A DNA stretch of 64,000 nt from Blepharisma stoltei (lineage: Eukaryota; Ciliophora; Heterotrichea; Heterotrichida; Blepharismidae), in NCBI GenBank assembly GCA_914767885.1, contig CAJZBQ010000020.1:248001-312000 (forward strand). Direction: 5' to 3'. Within the stretch, counting starts at the first letter, position 1; every line of letters begins with the position of its first letter. Below the pieces are notes generated by a model. The model worked only from the letters and a program-made list of their open reading frames with translations, was not told the origin of the DNA and searched no databases. Below, in pieces: positions 30,601 to 41,813 of this stretch. The position numbers were made by a program, and so were the translations under genes.

Positions 30601-33459
30601 GTAAGAGCCTGCTGGGCAGACAGAATTTGGGTTAGGACGTCCTCTGATAGAGCATACATTTCCAGCTGGGCATGTAGTTTGAGCCACACTTGTGGAGTTC
30701 GGACAAATTTTTCCTATATCGCAGGGATAACATTCAACCAGTTTGACACTTGGATTATAAAAACCTGGAAGGCAGCCTTCAGGGATATCAAGTCCAGTAT
30801 TTGGGCAGTAGTGACCTATAGGACAATCATATGCACTTCCAAATATACAATATCTTCCTGCTGGACATTCTCCAGACCCATATGGGGTTAATGAGCTTCC
30901 AGAGTTGCATTGATACCCACTTCTGCAGTTTTGTGGTGCTCTAAAGTCAAAAATAACAATGCTTCTAGGGGAATAAGCTCTTGGGCCACACCAGGAGCCA
31001 GTAACACATGCCACTGCTTTGTTTTTAGAGCATGCATATCCTGCTGGGCAGCTTGTTAGACTTGATAGCATTGATAACCCAGAAGACGAGCACAAATATC
31101 CTCCAGGACAGTTTGCAGGTGAGCTGAGGCTTGTGCTAGGACAATAATAGCCTGAATCACAACTGCTGCAAGAGGTTGCAGATGCTTTATTGGAATAAGT
31201 GCCAGGTCCACATGGTATTGGAACTGTAAGATCAGCAGCTGGGCAATATGTTCCGGGCGGACAGGCAGACATAGAATATAAGCTTGTAACCGGACACACA
31301 TAGCCAGTTTTGCATTCTCCTAGAAAAGTAAATGAAAGCGCCGTAACTTTTTCTAAATAATTAAATGATATATCAATTGAATAAGTTCCTGAGGGATGTG
31401 TTGGCACTTGAAAAACTGTATTTTGGGTGCTTGCAGATATGAAATTTGTGATTGAAATTAGTCCTACCTTTACAACTACAGGACTGACTACAGAACTATA
31501 AGTAATATTAGCTTGTGGGCTTTGTCTGTTATAAGCTTGGCTTGGAGTAATGCTGCTAAATGTAGGGATTTGGATATATTGGAAAACCAGCTGATTAGAA
31601 AAGTCGATCATATTGTTGAATGAGACTGAAAGATTGCTGTTTGCAGCTGCCGATTTAGATGGGTTTGTGCAGATTACACTTGTGGTTGACACGTACAGTC
31701 CTGTTGTTTTAGCTGTGTCATATTGACAGTAGATTTTTTCTGAATACACAAAATTTGTACCAAAAATTGTCAGAGTAATCCCACCTGTTAAAAATCCAAA
31801 AGAAGGGGTAACAGAAGTAATTACAGGAGTTACAAAGACGTCTATATATGCAGTAGAAGGAGAATAGTTCTGAGAGTTTAATGAGACTTCAACAATGCTT
31901 TTTCCAGTAATAGCTAAGCCATTAGGTAAAGTAAAACTAGCTGCTGTCGAATTAATATAATTTGCATTATAAGTTTCTCCATTCACTAGGGCAGTAATTA
32001 GTCCAGTATTAGTAAACCCAGTCCCTATAACAGTAAAAGTTCGGCTTTTAGTTTCATTTGTAATGAGCCTTGGGGAGACAAACGATAAAGTGATTTCTGT
32101 GTAATATGTAAAAGTCGCATAGGATTCATAGTCAAAATCATTACTACTGATGTATAGCTTAAAAGAATTTGTATTTAATACTGAATAAGGAGGTGTGAGA
32201 CAGTAATAATGATTTGAATTTATTGTAACTTGAACTTTATAGCTGGATCCAAACCTACAAAAGGCTGTAGAAGAGTCATATAATGATGTATTGACCAGAA
32301 CATTTGTACCTCCTCCTAATGGGCCAAGGGCAGGAGAAATATTGTTGACAATTTCTGAAGCTCTATATGTGTAGGATCCTACAGTATAATAATCTTGCCC
32401 ATTCAAAGTAAATTTCACAGTTACTTGTCCAGATGCATGAGAAGGACTCACACATTTAATTGACCACTGAGAAATATAGGTTGCTGAAACTTTAGAGCTA
32501 TCAAACATACAGAAAAGGGTATCATAAGGCTTAAAGCCAGATCCTTTTATATAAACATCAGTTCCACCTAATAGAGTTCCTTGGTTTGGACTAATTTTGC
32601 TAAAAGTGATATTATAATCATAAACAAACTCTCTGCCAAAGCTCCCAAAATCAATTGCATTCAGACTGATACTTAGCTTGATTTTTACATTTCCGCTATA
32701 TGTAGGGCTTAAGCACGTAAAATTCGACGAATAAATACTATAAGGCGTAGATAAAACATCCCCAAATTTGCACATAGGGGTGTAGCTTGATAAGCCCTTA
32801 TATAAAAAAATCACTACCTCTGTGCTCCCAGAAACAGGGCCATGATACTGAGAAACAGTAAAATTCTGCAAATAATCCCAATATGATGACAAATAGTTAA
32901 AAGTGAGTCCTGTATCTGAATATTGTTGTCCATTTCTCGATATATAAATTGGCACTGGATTAGAAATCCCAGGCTCTAATGCTAATAAATCAGGATATGG
33001 AGGAAGTTCACATGTCATAGTAAGCGAATCTATAAAAGTTCCTGACGAAATATAAGTCCCAAGCTTACAAAATAATAAGTCAGTATTTGTGATTGTTGTT
33101 TGAAACCCTATTGTAATGGTATGATATTCAATTTCACTACCTGAAGATGGGCTGATTGCTGTAATTATAGGTGTTGGGTAATAAAGAAATTGTTGAGAAG
33201 CTGTTGTGTAGGAAATTCCGTCAGTTGTTACAGCAAAATTTGTATTTCCGGAACTCGGAGGAGATTCGCATAAAATTGATGTGATATTTATGTAGGTTAC
33301 ACTTGTGCTGTCTAAAGACCCAAAGACGCAGGTAAGAGATGATGTAGGGATAAAGTAGAAGTCCTGGGCTGTAACAATAGTGCCTCCTCCTTCTGGTCCG
33401 AGTAAAGGAGAAAATTTTAGACCTATAGCATGGCTTATGATTACAAAAATTCATATCAT
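24671..33459 (-). CDS. Giant surface protein: IPT/TIG repeats, cysteine-rich repeats, multi-TM C-terminus (about 2564 aa)
   Basis: One gene, not three. The start MIWIFVIISHAIG at 33459 is a signal peptide. Many IPT/TIG Ig-like repeats follow (ISPSSG, LGPEGGGT, VTPSFGFLTGG, SPNQGTLLGGTDVYIKGSGF; to about residue 710). Next come tandem GCC2/GCC3 (ephrin-receptor-like) Cys repeats (CPAGYYC, CPEGYYCPQGS; to about 1270). The first TM segments (about 1710-1800) and an acidic linker HKHKADSEDY come next. At SEDY a 715-bp IES (27154-27868) must be removed; the frame then continues TKDDRSGHSTDN into several more TM helices. A MITE (25481-25859) lies before the Lys-rich cytosolic tail. UGA is Trp at RTRKDWWKHIYG. 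Probably a plasma-membrane receptor or adhesion protein. Confidence 0.85.
25481..25859. mobile_element. Family-1 MITE IES in giant surface-protein gene, 379 bp
   Basis: TTA/TTA flanks. The doubled end is at the left (CTCTGTGAGTGAAC, then CTCCGTGATTAAAA) and the hairpin end at the right. Excision joins FKSKFL to RKNKEWLIAH on the minus strand. Confidence 0.93.
27154..27868. other. Composite IES, 715 bp, with decayed MITE, palindrome and GC-rich segment
   Basis: The direct repeat TGTAATCTTCTGA occurs at 27152-27164 and 27867-27879; the TA lies within it. Excision fuses ...KADSEDY to TKDDRSG. Inside are an eroded family-1 MITE starting about 27296 (CCCCTCTGTGAGCGAGCAAA), a 78-bp palindrome at 27549-27626 and a GC-rich stretch (27640-27840). 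Confidence 0.85.
27549..27626. repeat. 78-bp palindrome (TATAGGGCTTTCCC ends)
   Basis: Arms TATAGGGCTTTCCCTTGAAT / ATTCAAGGGAAAGCCCTATA continue through GCCCGATAGCGGG with one change. The loop is about 10 nt. It shares its terminal word with the IES at 34374 and is inserted in a decayed MITE. Confidence 0.85.
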
Positions 33460-33598
33460 TTATATGTGCAAAAATGTCAGAAATTCACCTTAGCAAGACT
33501 GCTAATTCAATTTAAACTGCCCGAAAAGTTATGGCTAATACATTAAACATAAAATTCCTAAATGAAATCATATGGCTCTCTAATAATAAAACTTGGAA

Positions 33599-34955
33599 AT
33601 GGATGGAGCAAATATACACCCAGAAATTGCTGATCTTTATCCTGAGCTTATTCAAATAAGAAGAGAGCTTCATCAGCACCCAGAGCTCATGTTTGATTTG
33701 CCACGGACAAGTGCTTTTGTAGCATCCTATCTTCAAGCATTAAACATTGAAGTCCACACTGGAGTCGGAAAATCAGGAGTTGTAGGCGTAATCAGAGGAG
33801 AAGGTCCTTGCATTCTATTAAGAGCTGATATGGACGCTCTTCCGATTACTGAATTAATAGAATCTGACTATAAGTCTACAACCCCAGGCAAAACTCATGC
33901 ATGTGGCCATGATGCTCATATGGCAATGCTTTTAGTCGCTGCAAAAGTGATTTCAAGACATCGCGACAGGCTCAAAGGGAGCATCAAGTTCATGTTTCAG
34001 CCTGCAGAAGAAGGCGGCCATGGAGCCAGATTTATGAGAGACGATGAAAATTACCCTGTCCTTGATGCTGAACCTCGAGTTGATGAAGTCTATGGTATTC
34101 ATATGGGAAACCAAGTAAATTTAGGTGACTTCAATTTATCAGAAAAATTCATGTCAACTTATTCAGATTTCTTTGATATTGAAGTAAAAGGAAAAGGAGG
34201 CCACGGGTCTTCGCCTCATTTGTGTAATGATCCTATTATTTCTGCAGCAGAACTTATTGTTGCGTTACAGACAATTATTTCGAGAAATGTTAATACCAAG
34301 TTTAAATCAGTTTTGTCTGTCACTACAATTCATGGAGGGGAAACATATAATGCAATTTCTGATTCCTGCAAGTTATAGGGGGTTTTCCCTATATGCCTCG
34401 ATAAGGGCCGTGGGTTCTCCGTGGAATCCCTCTGCTGGTCAAACTAGCTCAGTGCATTGGTTTAGCCAATTCACTGGCTGGTTCAACCAGCAGAAGGATT
34501 CCACGGAGAATCCACGGCCCTTATCGGGGCATATAGGGAAAGCACCTATAACTGGGACTATTAGATCTTATGAAACTGAGGTAAGAGATTTATTAATCAA
34601 AAGAATTAATGAAATTTGTAATGGATTGTCTGTTGCGAATAATATTTCAATTGTTTTTACTTTGCATCCATTATATGGACCAATTGTTAACGATCCAACT
34701 TGTATTCAGAAAACTGAAGCAGTGTTTAGAAAAATTTGCCCAAATGCTAATAGAGAGATGGATAGCCCGATGATAGGTGAAGATTTCGCTTATTTAACTG
34801 ATGTGAGGCCAGGCTGCTTTTATATGCTAGGATGCTCTACAACTGAGAAAACAGCTCCACTTCATTCTCCAAACTTCACTTTTGATGAGAGATCGATGAT
34901 GATTGGTGCTTCTTTTTGGGTTCAGCTGGTTCAAGATGAGCTTTTTAAGAACTAA
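33599..34955 (+). CDS. M20-family amidohydrolase (IAA-amino acid/hippurate hydrolase-like), 393 aa
   Basis: A zinc-dependent hydrolase cleaving N-acyl amino acids or similar amides. Visible motifs: RRELHQHPEL, LLRADMDALP, HACGHDAHMAML and FQPAEEGGHGAR. After the IES come GEDFAYL and the C-terminal Zn His in LHSPNFTFDE. A 175-bp palindromic IES (34374-34548) interrupts it; excision gives SDSCKLTGTIRSYE, the family sequence. The ATG at 33599 is preferred to upstream TTG. It is divergent from the giant surface gene with about 140 bp between starts. No signal peptide, so probably cytosolic. Confidence 0.93.
34374..34548. mobile_element. Palindromic IES, 175 bp, in amidohydrolase gene
   Basis: TATA-flanked. 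Arms of about 75 bp begin TATAGGGGGTTTTCCCTATA and end TATAGGGAAAGCACCTATA. The centre is CAAACTAGCTCAGTGCATTGG. Excision restores AAG TTA ACT GGG (K-L-T-G). It shares its terminal word with the 27549 palindrome. Confidence 0.93.
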
Positions 34956-35494
34956 CTCAAAAATTTCTCTATAATCTATAATTATGTGCTCTACTCCAAT
35001 TCTTCAAGATTTTTTGATTCAAAGTTTATCTTCAAGAGCACCAGCAACATTATATATTAATAAAAACTGTATTTAAAAGCTTTAGATGTAGGATTCTGCG
35101 TACTTATCGAAAAGCAACAGCTATGATATAACTTTATTTCAAATCTTTTTTTGGAGCAGATGATCTAAATCTTCACTTTGCTGAGCTGCACCTAAGCCTT
35201 TTTTGGGTAAATAACGACTTAATAGTTTTAGTTTTATGAGCATCGTTAATTAATGCTCATAATTTAAACTTTTTGGCAATAAAGAAGCCAAACTGCGAAT
35301 CGAAAAATAAAATTTGCAATTAGATTGGTAGAACTGAGCTAATTTAATGGTATAAATAATTTTTTTGAACAGACTACGGAATTAATTTTGAGCCTGATAA
35401 CTTTCCCCGGGCTTAAATTGATAAAAATTATTTTCTTACAATAAATATTTAGTCAATAAATTTACTAGGAGTAATTCTTAAAACCTACTATTAA
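34956..35494. other. Intergenic spacer, 539 bp
   Basis: AT-rich between two plus-strand genes. A short hairpin ATGAGCAT...ATGCTCAT lies near 35238-35262, of unknown meaning. No gene is seen. Confidence 0.5.
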
Positions 35495-37420
35495 ATGCAT
35501 AATAATTTCTTATTAAAACATCAAATCTTAATGAAAAGCTCTACAAGCTATGATGCTATCTCAAATCAATTTCTTTCTTTTGACAGAGCTATTACTGCTC
35601 CTTTATCAACTTCAAAATCTATCTCATCATTTCGTCCCTATACCAGCTATCAAAATAACCGAGTATTTAAAAGAAATTCTATCAAGCCTCTAAATCCTTT
35701 CCCTATAATCCACTCACCTCGACGAGCAATGGAGCTTGAACTAACGACTACAATTCCAAGCCTAGAAATAAAAAAAAAGCAAAGCACAATTGGTAATATC
35801 CTCACTCCCCCTCTGTGAGCGAACAAAAAAAATCTTTGTTCGCTCATAAGTGGGTTAATTATTTTTATATAAATTTTATTGAAAATTTTAAAAATTCTTC
35901 GCAAAAATTAGAAAGCAAATATTAATTTAATTTGCAAAATTTATGTTTTAAAACGCAATTTGTTTAAAATTAAACAGAATTAGCTAGAGATTTCGTTATA
36001 ATAATTATCACTTATATATCAAAAAATTTTTCATAAAAATGTTTTTTCGCTCACAGAGGGTGGGTTTTTGGGCAAAAAAATAGGGATTTTTCTAATGGTT
36101 TTGTTCGCTCACGAAGGGGGAAGTCAGTTCCATAAACAGAGAGCAACGTTTAAAAACAGCAGAACTTTTAAGTTCAAGAAAAAACCCTGAGCCAGTTATA
36201 GAAAAAAATGATAGCTTTTTTGAAAGGTATGAGCCAAAAAAAAACAAATTCACACACAAGCTGGTCGGTGATATAAAGCTTCCAAGAAAATATTTTCATT
36301 TGACATCCAATGACCAAGATTTAAAAATCATCAATATTAACCAAAAATCGCAGACATTACAGAATGTGTCTTATGAAGTAAAAATACCTAACTCCCCCCC
36401 CCTCCGTGAGCGAACAAAACCATTAGAATAATCGCCATTTTTGCCCAAAAACCCACCCTCCGTGAGTGAACAAAAATTTTTTTAATAGAAAAATTTTTTA
36501 TAGAAAAAAATTTTGATATATAAGTGATAATTAGTATAATGAAATCTAGAGCTAATCCTGTTAATTTTAAACGAATTGCTTTTTAAAACATAAATTTTAT
36601 AAATTAAATTAATATTTGCTTTCCAATTTTCGCGAATTAGGATTTTTTTTTAAATTTCGAAAAAAAAATACTTTTTATAAAATTTAAATATAAATTTTTT
36701 TAAAAAAAAACAATTAACCCCCCCTCCGTGAGTGAACAAAATTTTTTTGTTCACTCACGGAGGGGGGGGGGGGGGGGTAAGCTTGAAGGAATCAAAAAAG
36801 ACGAAAAAGCGAGAAAATTGGATATGAAAAAAAGAGCTTTAACAGCTATTAGGCATTTTAATCAGATGAAGCTAAATGCGTATGCTGTATCAAAGCTAAG
36901 CGAAGTCATGCCAAAAGAGCCTTATTGCCAGCCAAAAAGCAAGGAATTTATAATGGCTTGCAAGCTAGGAGAAATTGATGACATTCAAAGACTTTTGCAT
37001 GCCAACCGATGGTTAGCTCATGCATTTGATACTGCTCGGCAAACAGGCTTACATTGAGCTGCTAGAAGAAATTTCATAAAAATTATAGACTTGCTAATAA
37101 GTTACGGGACATATATAGACGCAAAAGATATGGTATGGTTTATCTAGGCAGGTAGAACTCCATTATTTTTAGCAGTGAAAAATGGGAATTCAGAAGCCGT
37201 GACAGTGTTTATCACGAAAAAATCAAACCCATTTATAAAGACAAGGGCTGGAAATTCAATTGATTCTGTGGCTTCTGCTTTTCCAATACGGCATTTGGTT
37301 TTTAAGACGAAAGCCAAAGTTTATGTGAAAAAGTTTGTAATTAGCCCTGAAGAAAATGATTTTGAAAATACGGAAAGCATAGTAGATAACCGAAAACCGT
37401 TGGTGCAGTTTAGTTTATAA
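35495..37420 (+). CDS. Ankyrin-repeat protein, 399 aa
   Basis: The N-terminal 270 residues are Ser/Lys-rich and unrecognised. Ankyrin repeats follow: KEFIMACKLGEIDDIQRLL, ARQTGLHWAARRNFIKIIDLLISYG (Trp = UGA) and GRTPLFLAVKNGNSEAVTVFI. Three insertions must be removed: a MITE at 35802-36123 flanked by TCA, a MITE at 36389-36777 flanked by TAA, and a 15-nt intron at 37133-37147. The result is exactly 400 codons including stop. The joints read GNILSSINREQR, EVKIPKLEGIKKD and DAKDMAGRTPL. Likely a protein-interaction scaffold. Confidence 0.88.
35802..36123. mobile_element. Family-1 MITE with TCA (not TA) flanks, 322 bp
   Basis: TCA at 35802-35804 and 36124-36126. The hairpin end is at the left (CCTCTGTGAGCGAAC) and the doubled end at the right. 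Only TCA-to-TCA excision keeps the ankyrin gene frame. The alternative TA pair tested (35797-35798 to 36132-36133) leads to a stop. Confidence 0.85.
36389..36777. mobile_element. Family-1 MITE IES in ankyrin gene, 389 bp
   Basis: TAA/TAA flanks. Doubled end at the left, hairpin end at the right with a long G run. Same orientation as the copies at 959 and 10164. Excision gives CCT AAG CTT (P-K-L). Confidence 0.93.
37133..37147 (+). other. 15-nt intron in ankyrin gene
   Basis: GTATGGTTTATCTAG. Removal gives DAKDMAGRTPLFLAV, the start of an ankyrin repeat. Confidence 0.9.
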
Positions 37421-37862
37421 ATAAGCACGATAGTTAATTTAACTATTTTTATTATTTTCGCCCTTCAACTTGTTGTGGGATCTTTTTATCGGAAAATTTT
37501 TAAATAATTTTAATTAAGTCAAATTTTTCTAAAAAATATTATAAAAATTTTTATATTTTTAATTTGAAAATATTAATGCTTCATTTTAAAAATTTTTAAA
37601 GTTTTATTTCGTATCTTTTATAAAATATATCTTTTAGGATTTTTGTTTTTATTATTTTAAAAAATAAAAAAGGATCCTTTTTATTAGTTGACTGTCCATT
37701 TTTATTCTGAACGATTATAAAATAAAATATTACACGAATAATTTATGATATATTTCATATTTTTCACAAACTTTTTTGTTAAAAATATTTTTTATTTTAA
37801 TTTATATATGGTATTTCGTAGGAAAAAATGTAATGCACTATAATTATAATTATCATCTTAAA
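37421..37862. other. Intergenic spacer, 442 bp
   Basis: Very AT-rich, between convergent genes. Nothing recognised. Confidence 0.6.
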
Positions 37863-38402
37863 CTAAGACCGAAAGATATCCGCAAAAAATTGGGAAGGCT
37901 TTATTGGTGTTTGCTCTTTATCAGTAATTGGAATAGAATTTTTATTTGTTGACGGCTGGAATATTTTTTTAAGTAAAGGATCTTCAAACCTCTCTGGGTT
38001 ACTCATAATATCTGATGCTAGATTTCCAAGAGAAAATTTCATTGATAGTGGAATTTCTTGAAAAGTTGAAGAGCATGAAGACATTTCATTAGCATAATCT
38101 CGAATTTTCTTGATTTCTTTTCTGCACTTTTCTATACTTTCTGTTAAAACTTCAATATTGTCTTCTGATTCTGGCAGCTTTGTCTTTAAAATGAACTCAA
38201 TTTCTTTGACTTGAACGAATTTTGAGTAATTTTCTGGAGTAAATGGAGGGATTTCTAAAATTTCACGGAGCTCTTGTTCTGCACTTGTCAGGCATTGTAT
38301 TAATGAAATACGATCATTGCATAGTAAAATATCATCTGATATTTGTTCCCACCATTTGTAAATCTGATCTTTGCTGCATACGTCGAAAAGAGATAAGTTC
38401 AT
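37863..38402 (-). CDS. Unknown protein, 179 aa
   Basis: Acidic and predicted largely helical, with a probable coiled coil around ESIEKCRKEIKKIRDYANEM. A C-terminal Ser/Pro-rich tail follows (PSTNKNSIPITDKEQTPIKP). No TM segment or family motif is seen. It opens a compact run of six small minus-strand genes (37.9-41.8 kb). Confidence 0.65.
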   Translation of the reverse strand: MNLSLFDVCSKDQIYKWWEQISDDILLCNDRISLIQCLTSAEQELREILEIPPFTPENYSKFVQVKEIEFILKTKLPESEDNIEVLTESIEKCRKEIKKIRDYANEMSSCSSTFQEIPLSMKFSLGNLASDIMSNPERFEDPLLKKIFQPSTNKNSIPITDKEQTPIKPSQFFADIFRS

Positions 38403-38516
38403 TTTATTTGTGAGATTTTTGAATCAATTAAAATCTATTTATTGAAGATTTTATATTGAGCTAGATAAATTAAAAGGCAAATACTTTATTTATTATTGCA
38501 TTAATGTAAAGAATAC

Positions 38517-39017
38517 TTATATTATGATATTAACATTATTCAAATTTTCACTTGATAAAAATTCAATATAATCTTCATACATTAGGAATTTTTTACTTTC
38601 TTTGATGTCATACATAATAAAATCTTTATAATCTGACTCATTTCATAATATTCCGCTGTCTCTTAATATTTTCTTAAAATCGCTCAAAGGAATATAGCCT
38701 TTATTCAGGTTATCAATTACTTGAAATGCAGAAAGCAGCAGATTTTTGTCCTCAAAATTAATTTGTCTGCTTAAGAGTGGCTCCAGCATATACCTTTCAA
38801 AATCTTTATACCTAATAGAATTTTGAGTTTTATTGCTGGTAATTTTTGGGACTATTTCTCTGATTTCATTATCATTTGGAAATTGTCCAAAAAGATTTAA
38901 TAGTTTTTTTAGTTCTGCAGGAGTTATTACCCCTCTTTTCCTTTTATCAACTTTCTTAAATGCATCATCTAAAAGTTTTTTAAAACTTTCAATATTTTCC
39001 CTTATTTGATTTATCAT
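38517..39017 (-). CDS. Calmodulin-like EF-hand protein with degenerate loops, 166 aa
   Basis: The spacing of helices fits a four-EF-hand protein: DAFKKVDKRKRGVITPAELKKLL, then KDFERYM, then AFQVIDNLNKGYIPLSDFKKIL and finally YEDYIEFL. The loops keep Gly-6, Ile-8 and an acidic position 12 but lack most Ca ligands at positions 1, 3 and 5. Calcium binding is therefore doubtful. UGA encodes Trp at SGILWNESDY; without that the protein would stop at 124 aa. Likely a structural or regulatory light-chain/centrin-like partner. Confidence 0.75.
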
Positions 39018-39340
39018 ATTTTATATATAAATATTGCATTGAATTGATTTTATCCTTTTATCTATGAGCTAAATAGTCTTAAACGCTTTAAAAAATAAAG
39101 CATATCATTAAATCTATTTTCATCTATGCAAAATACTGATGAATTTCTCTCTCTATATCTCTTTTTTATTTATTATTTGCATCTATTCCTCTGCTAAACT
39201 TCTTTTTTTCCATACTTAGTTCTGTTATTATTTCAAGTAAATTTGATTTTTGTATCCCTCAAATTGTCCAATTCAAAAAGTTTATATCATTTATATAAGA
39301 AAAATTAATTTAAGAAATATTTAAAAAGTTATCTGAATAA
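39018..39340. other. Intergenic spacer, 323 bp
   Basis: AT-rich; no feature seen. Confidence 0.6.
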
Positions 39341-40852
39341 TTACAGTCGCCCTTTCTTGAGATAAAGCAATCTCGTGATGACAACTTGGAATTCAAGTGA
39401 TGAAAATAGAGTTTTCATATGATAAGATAAATCAAGATCTTGAAGTGACTTCAATATGAAAAACTCTTCGAGGTTATTTTCTTCCAAAATCATAAATGCT
39501 CTTTTATCGTTCACTATCTTAATTCTATATTTTTCTAGTATCATATTATATTCAAGGTCAATATCCAATACAGTTCCTTCAATGTTAACAGTGCCTTTAT
39601 GCACAAGGCTATCAAACATCGCAAACTGGGTTTTGTCACTATCAGGCAGCTTTATTTCTCTGGGACTTTCACAATCTTCATTATGGCTGAAGTGATATAA
39701 AAACTTTTCAATATCCCATGGCTTTGGTTTAAAAGCTAAATATGGTTTAGAGTCTTCTTGAGATCGTAGTACAGTTAAATTCTCATGTAAATACGAAGAA
39801 ATCATATATAAATTTTTGGATAGAAATAGATGCTTTAAGCCTTCATCATCTACATTTATTGATAAGCTGTCATAAAAGTTAGGATCATCAGTTTCTATTT
39901 TGATATTTTGGCCATTCAAGCTCAGCTTCAGGAAAACTCTGTGTCTTCTTCAGCATTTAGGCTTAAAGAGAAGCTTTATATAATTGTTTGGATTTGGATT
40001 AAACTCAAGCGAAAGCTCGTCTTCCCTATAAAGTAAACTTAGTTTTGGGTACAAATTTCTTCTTAGTTCTTTCAATAAGAATTTTTTTCCAATTTTTAAG
40101 CTCTGCATTTTGAATCCAGAATTTATTTGCAAAAACACTGCATTTCTAAAATCTTTTGGATAAACAGTAATTTCTATGCTGAAATCTTCATTCAGCTTAA
40201 CAAGTGCGATGCATACACTTCCAGAAATATCAAGCGTATCCATTAAAATATTTTCCTGCTCTTCTTCGTCTTCAATATTATTCTCATCTTCTGATTCATC
40301 AGGCTCGAATTTTTCATTATTTAAGGTAATCAATCCTAATTGCAAATAATCAAATAATTCTTTTTCAAGGGTGATTCTTTCATAGGCAGATTCACTCATT
40401 TTAAGAAGCTCCGTGCTAAGCTGTTTAATTTCTGAAATTCTTGCTCTCATGCAGTACTTATGGTCAAATTTATCTTCATAAGTTCAGAGATCTTTCAAAA
40501 CCTCCAATTTTTCACTTTTAAGCCTATTGACAACAGTTTCTAAGTCTTCTTTTTGGCCGTCAGTAGGAGCGTCTGAGCCATCCTTCCTATAAGCTGTTAA
40601 GTTTTTCCTAATATTAAAGACAGTTTCAGTTGGTTTGCTACTTGTATCAGAAATGCTCTGAATGGGTTCTTCTTGTTTTGATTCTTGCAAGTTTGTTTTA
40701 AGGTGTTTTTGTAACAAACTTTTATCAAAAACAAACTTTTTTTTGAAAAGCGGCTGCAGCTGTTTTTCATGAGGGATTCGGTTGAGCTTGGAGTCATTAT
40801 AAAATGAAAGAAGATGATTCTTTTGCATATTTATTAAAAAATTTATAATCAA
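39341..40852 (-). CDS. Unknown protein, 503 aa
   Basis: Reads through two UGA (Trp) codons (LKDLWTYEDKF, KPKCWRRHRVF). The N-terminus is Lys/Ser-rich, a coiled coil (RISEIKQLSTELLKMSESAYERITLEKELFDYL) and an acidic patch (DESEDENNIEDEEEQE) follow. The second half is beta-rich and Leu/Phe-rich with no family I can name. An internal Met at 40828 (MQKNHLLSFYND) is an equally likely start, since the first eight residues are AT-driven. It lies 28 bp after the next gene upstream. Confidence 0.65.
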
Positions 40853-40880
40853 ATTGTGATAAATAAATCACAATTGAAAA

Positions 40881-41243
40881 TTATCTTGGCATTCTGCTTA
40901 AAAGCTTCGCACTTTCAAGCCAAGGCTCTAACCGAATTGGCTTTGAACTTCTTTTTAGTCTTGGAAATGCCATTCTTGACTTGCTGATTATATTTTTATA
41001 ACTTGGGGTTAAATTTGGCAGGGTCGGAGTTTGGCTTCTCAAGTTTATTTTTGTATTCGGACTATGTGATTTCCTCCTATAAAAATATTCTTGCTTTTTC
41101 TGATTTTCATTAAAAATCGGAAGAAGATTAAATTTCCGTTTTTTAGGTGGCGGGGTTTGCGTGGACTGATCTTGTAGACGATTAAAAGGCCCTGACCTAA
41201 TACTAACAAGTGTAATCCCATCAAGCATTTGATCTGCACTCAT
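40881..41243 (-). CDS. Unknown basic protein, 120 aa
   Basis: Lys/Arg/Pro-rich and probably disordered, with PPPKKRKF resembling a nuclear localisation signal. No known domain. It is tightly spaced between its neighbours in the same minus-strand run. Confidence 0.6.
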   Translation of the reverse strand: MSADQMLDGITLVSIRSGPFNRLQDQSTQTPPPKKRKFNLLPIFNENQKKQEYFYRRKSHSPNTKINLRSQTPTLPNLTPSYKNIISKSRMAFPRLKRSSKPIRLEPWLESAKLLSRMPR

Positions 41244-41297
41244 TTCTCTTTTAAAAATTATGACATTATTACTCCTAAAAACTAGATAAAAATATTA

Positions 41298-41813
41298 TTA
41301 AAAATTATTTAAAACATGCTCCATTTCGTCTTCATCAATAATTTCCATATCTTTTTCGTCTTTTAGCTGCTTATTTCCTGCGATTTTAAACCCAAGAGAA
41401 AGTCTAGTTAATGGATCATCTTTTAAATGAACTCTTTCTGTCACGATTTTTAAATAGTTTATTTCGTCAAATAATAAATATTTGCCTGTTTGAGAAAGCT
41501 GAGCTTCTTCTGCGAGACTGTTGATTTCTCTCATATCGTAGTTAAGAAGGTCGGAAACTGAAGCGGGAACACTTTTTATTTTTCTTATGGAAATTGGGTC
41601 AGAGTATATGCGGCGCAAAATCATGTCAAGGGTATGCTCACCTGATTGGGCATTATATGGGGCTCGAGCGACTTCGAGAAAATGAACATTGGATGGAGAG
41701 TCTTGTAGATGATCTTCTAGGCATAGATAGCAGAGAGAGATAGAAGTACAGATACAAAATACATTTGAGGAGTTTTGGCAGTTTTGGCCTTGGCATATCC
41801 CGAACTTTTCCAT
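41298..41813 (-). CDS. Protein with a B-box-like Cys/His motif, 171 aa
   Basis: The N-terminal CQGQNCQNSSNVFCICTSISLCYLCLEDH has the Cys/His spacing of a B-box zinc finger, as in the protein at 14053-15852. The rest is acidic without known domains. The start faces the IFI44-like GTPase gene across 180 bp, which suggests a shared bidirectional promoter. Confidence 0.65.
   Translation of the reverse strand: MEKFGICQGQNCQNSSNVFCICTSISLCYLCLEDHLQDSPSNVHFLEVARAPYNAQSGEHTLDMILRRIYSDPISIRKIKSVPASVSDLLNYDMREINSLAEEAQLSQTGKYLLFDEINYLKIVTERVHLKDDPLTRLSLGFKIAGNKQLKDEKDMEIIDEDEMEHVLNNF

Noticed and set aside
36728-36790. Frames running through C/G runs of MITE ends into adjacent exons (e.g. [13 protein letters not shown])
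   Set aside because: These are readings of the MITE terminus fused to the next exon; excision replaces them with the correct joint.
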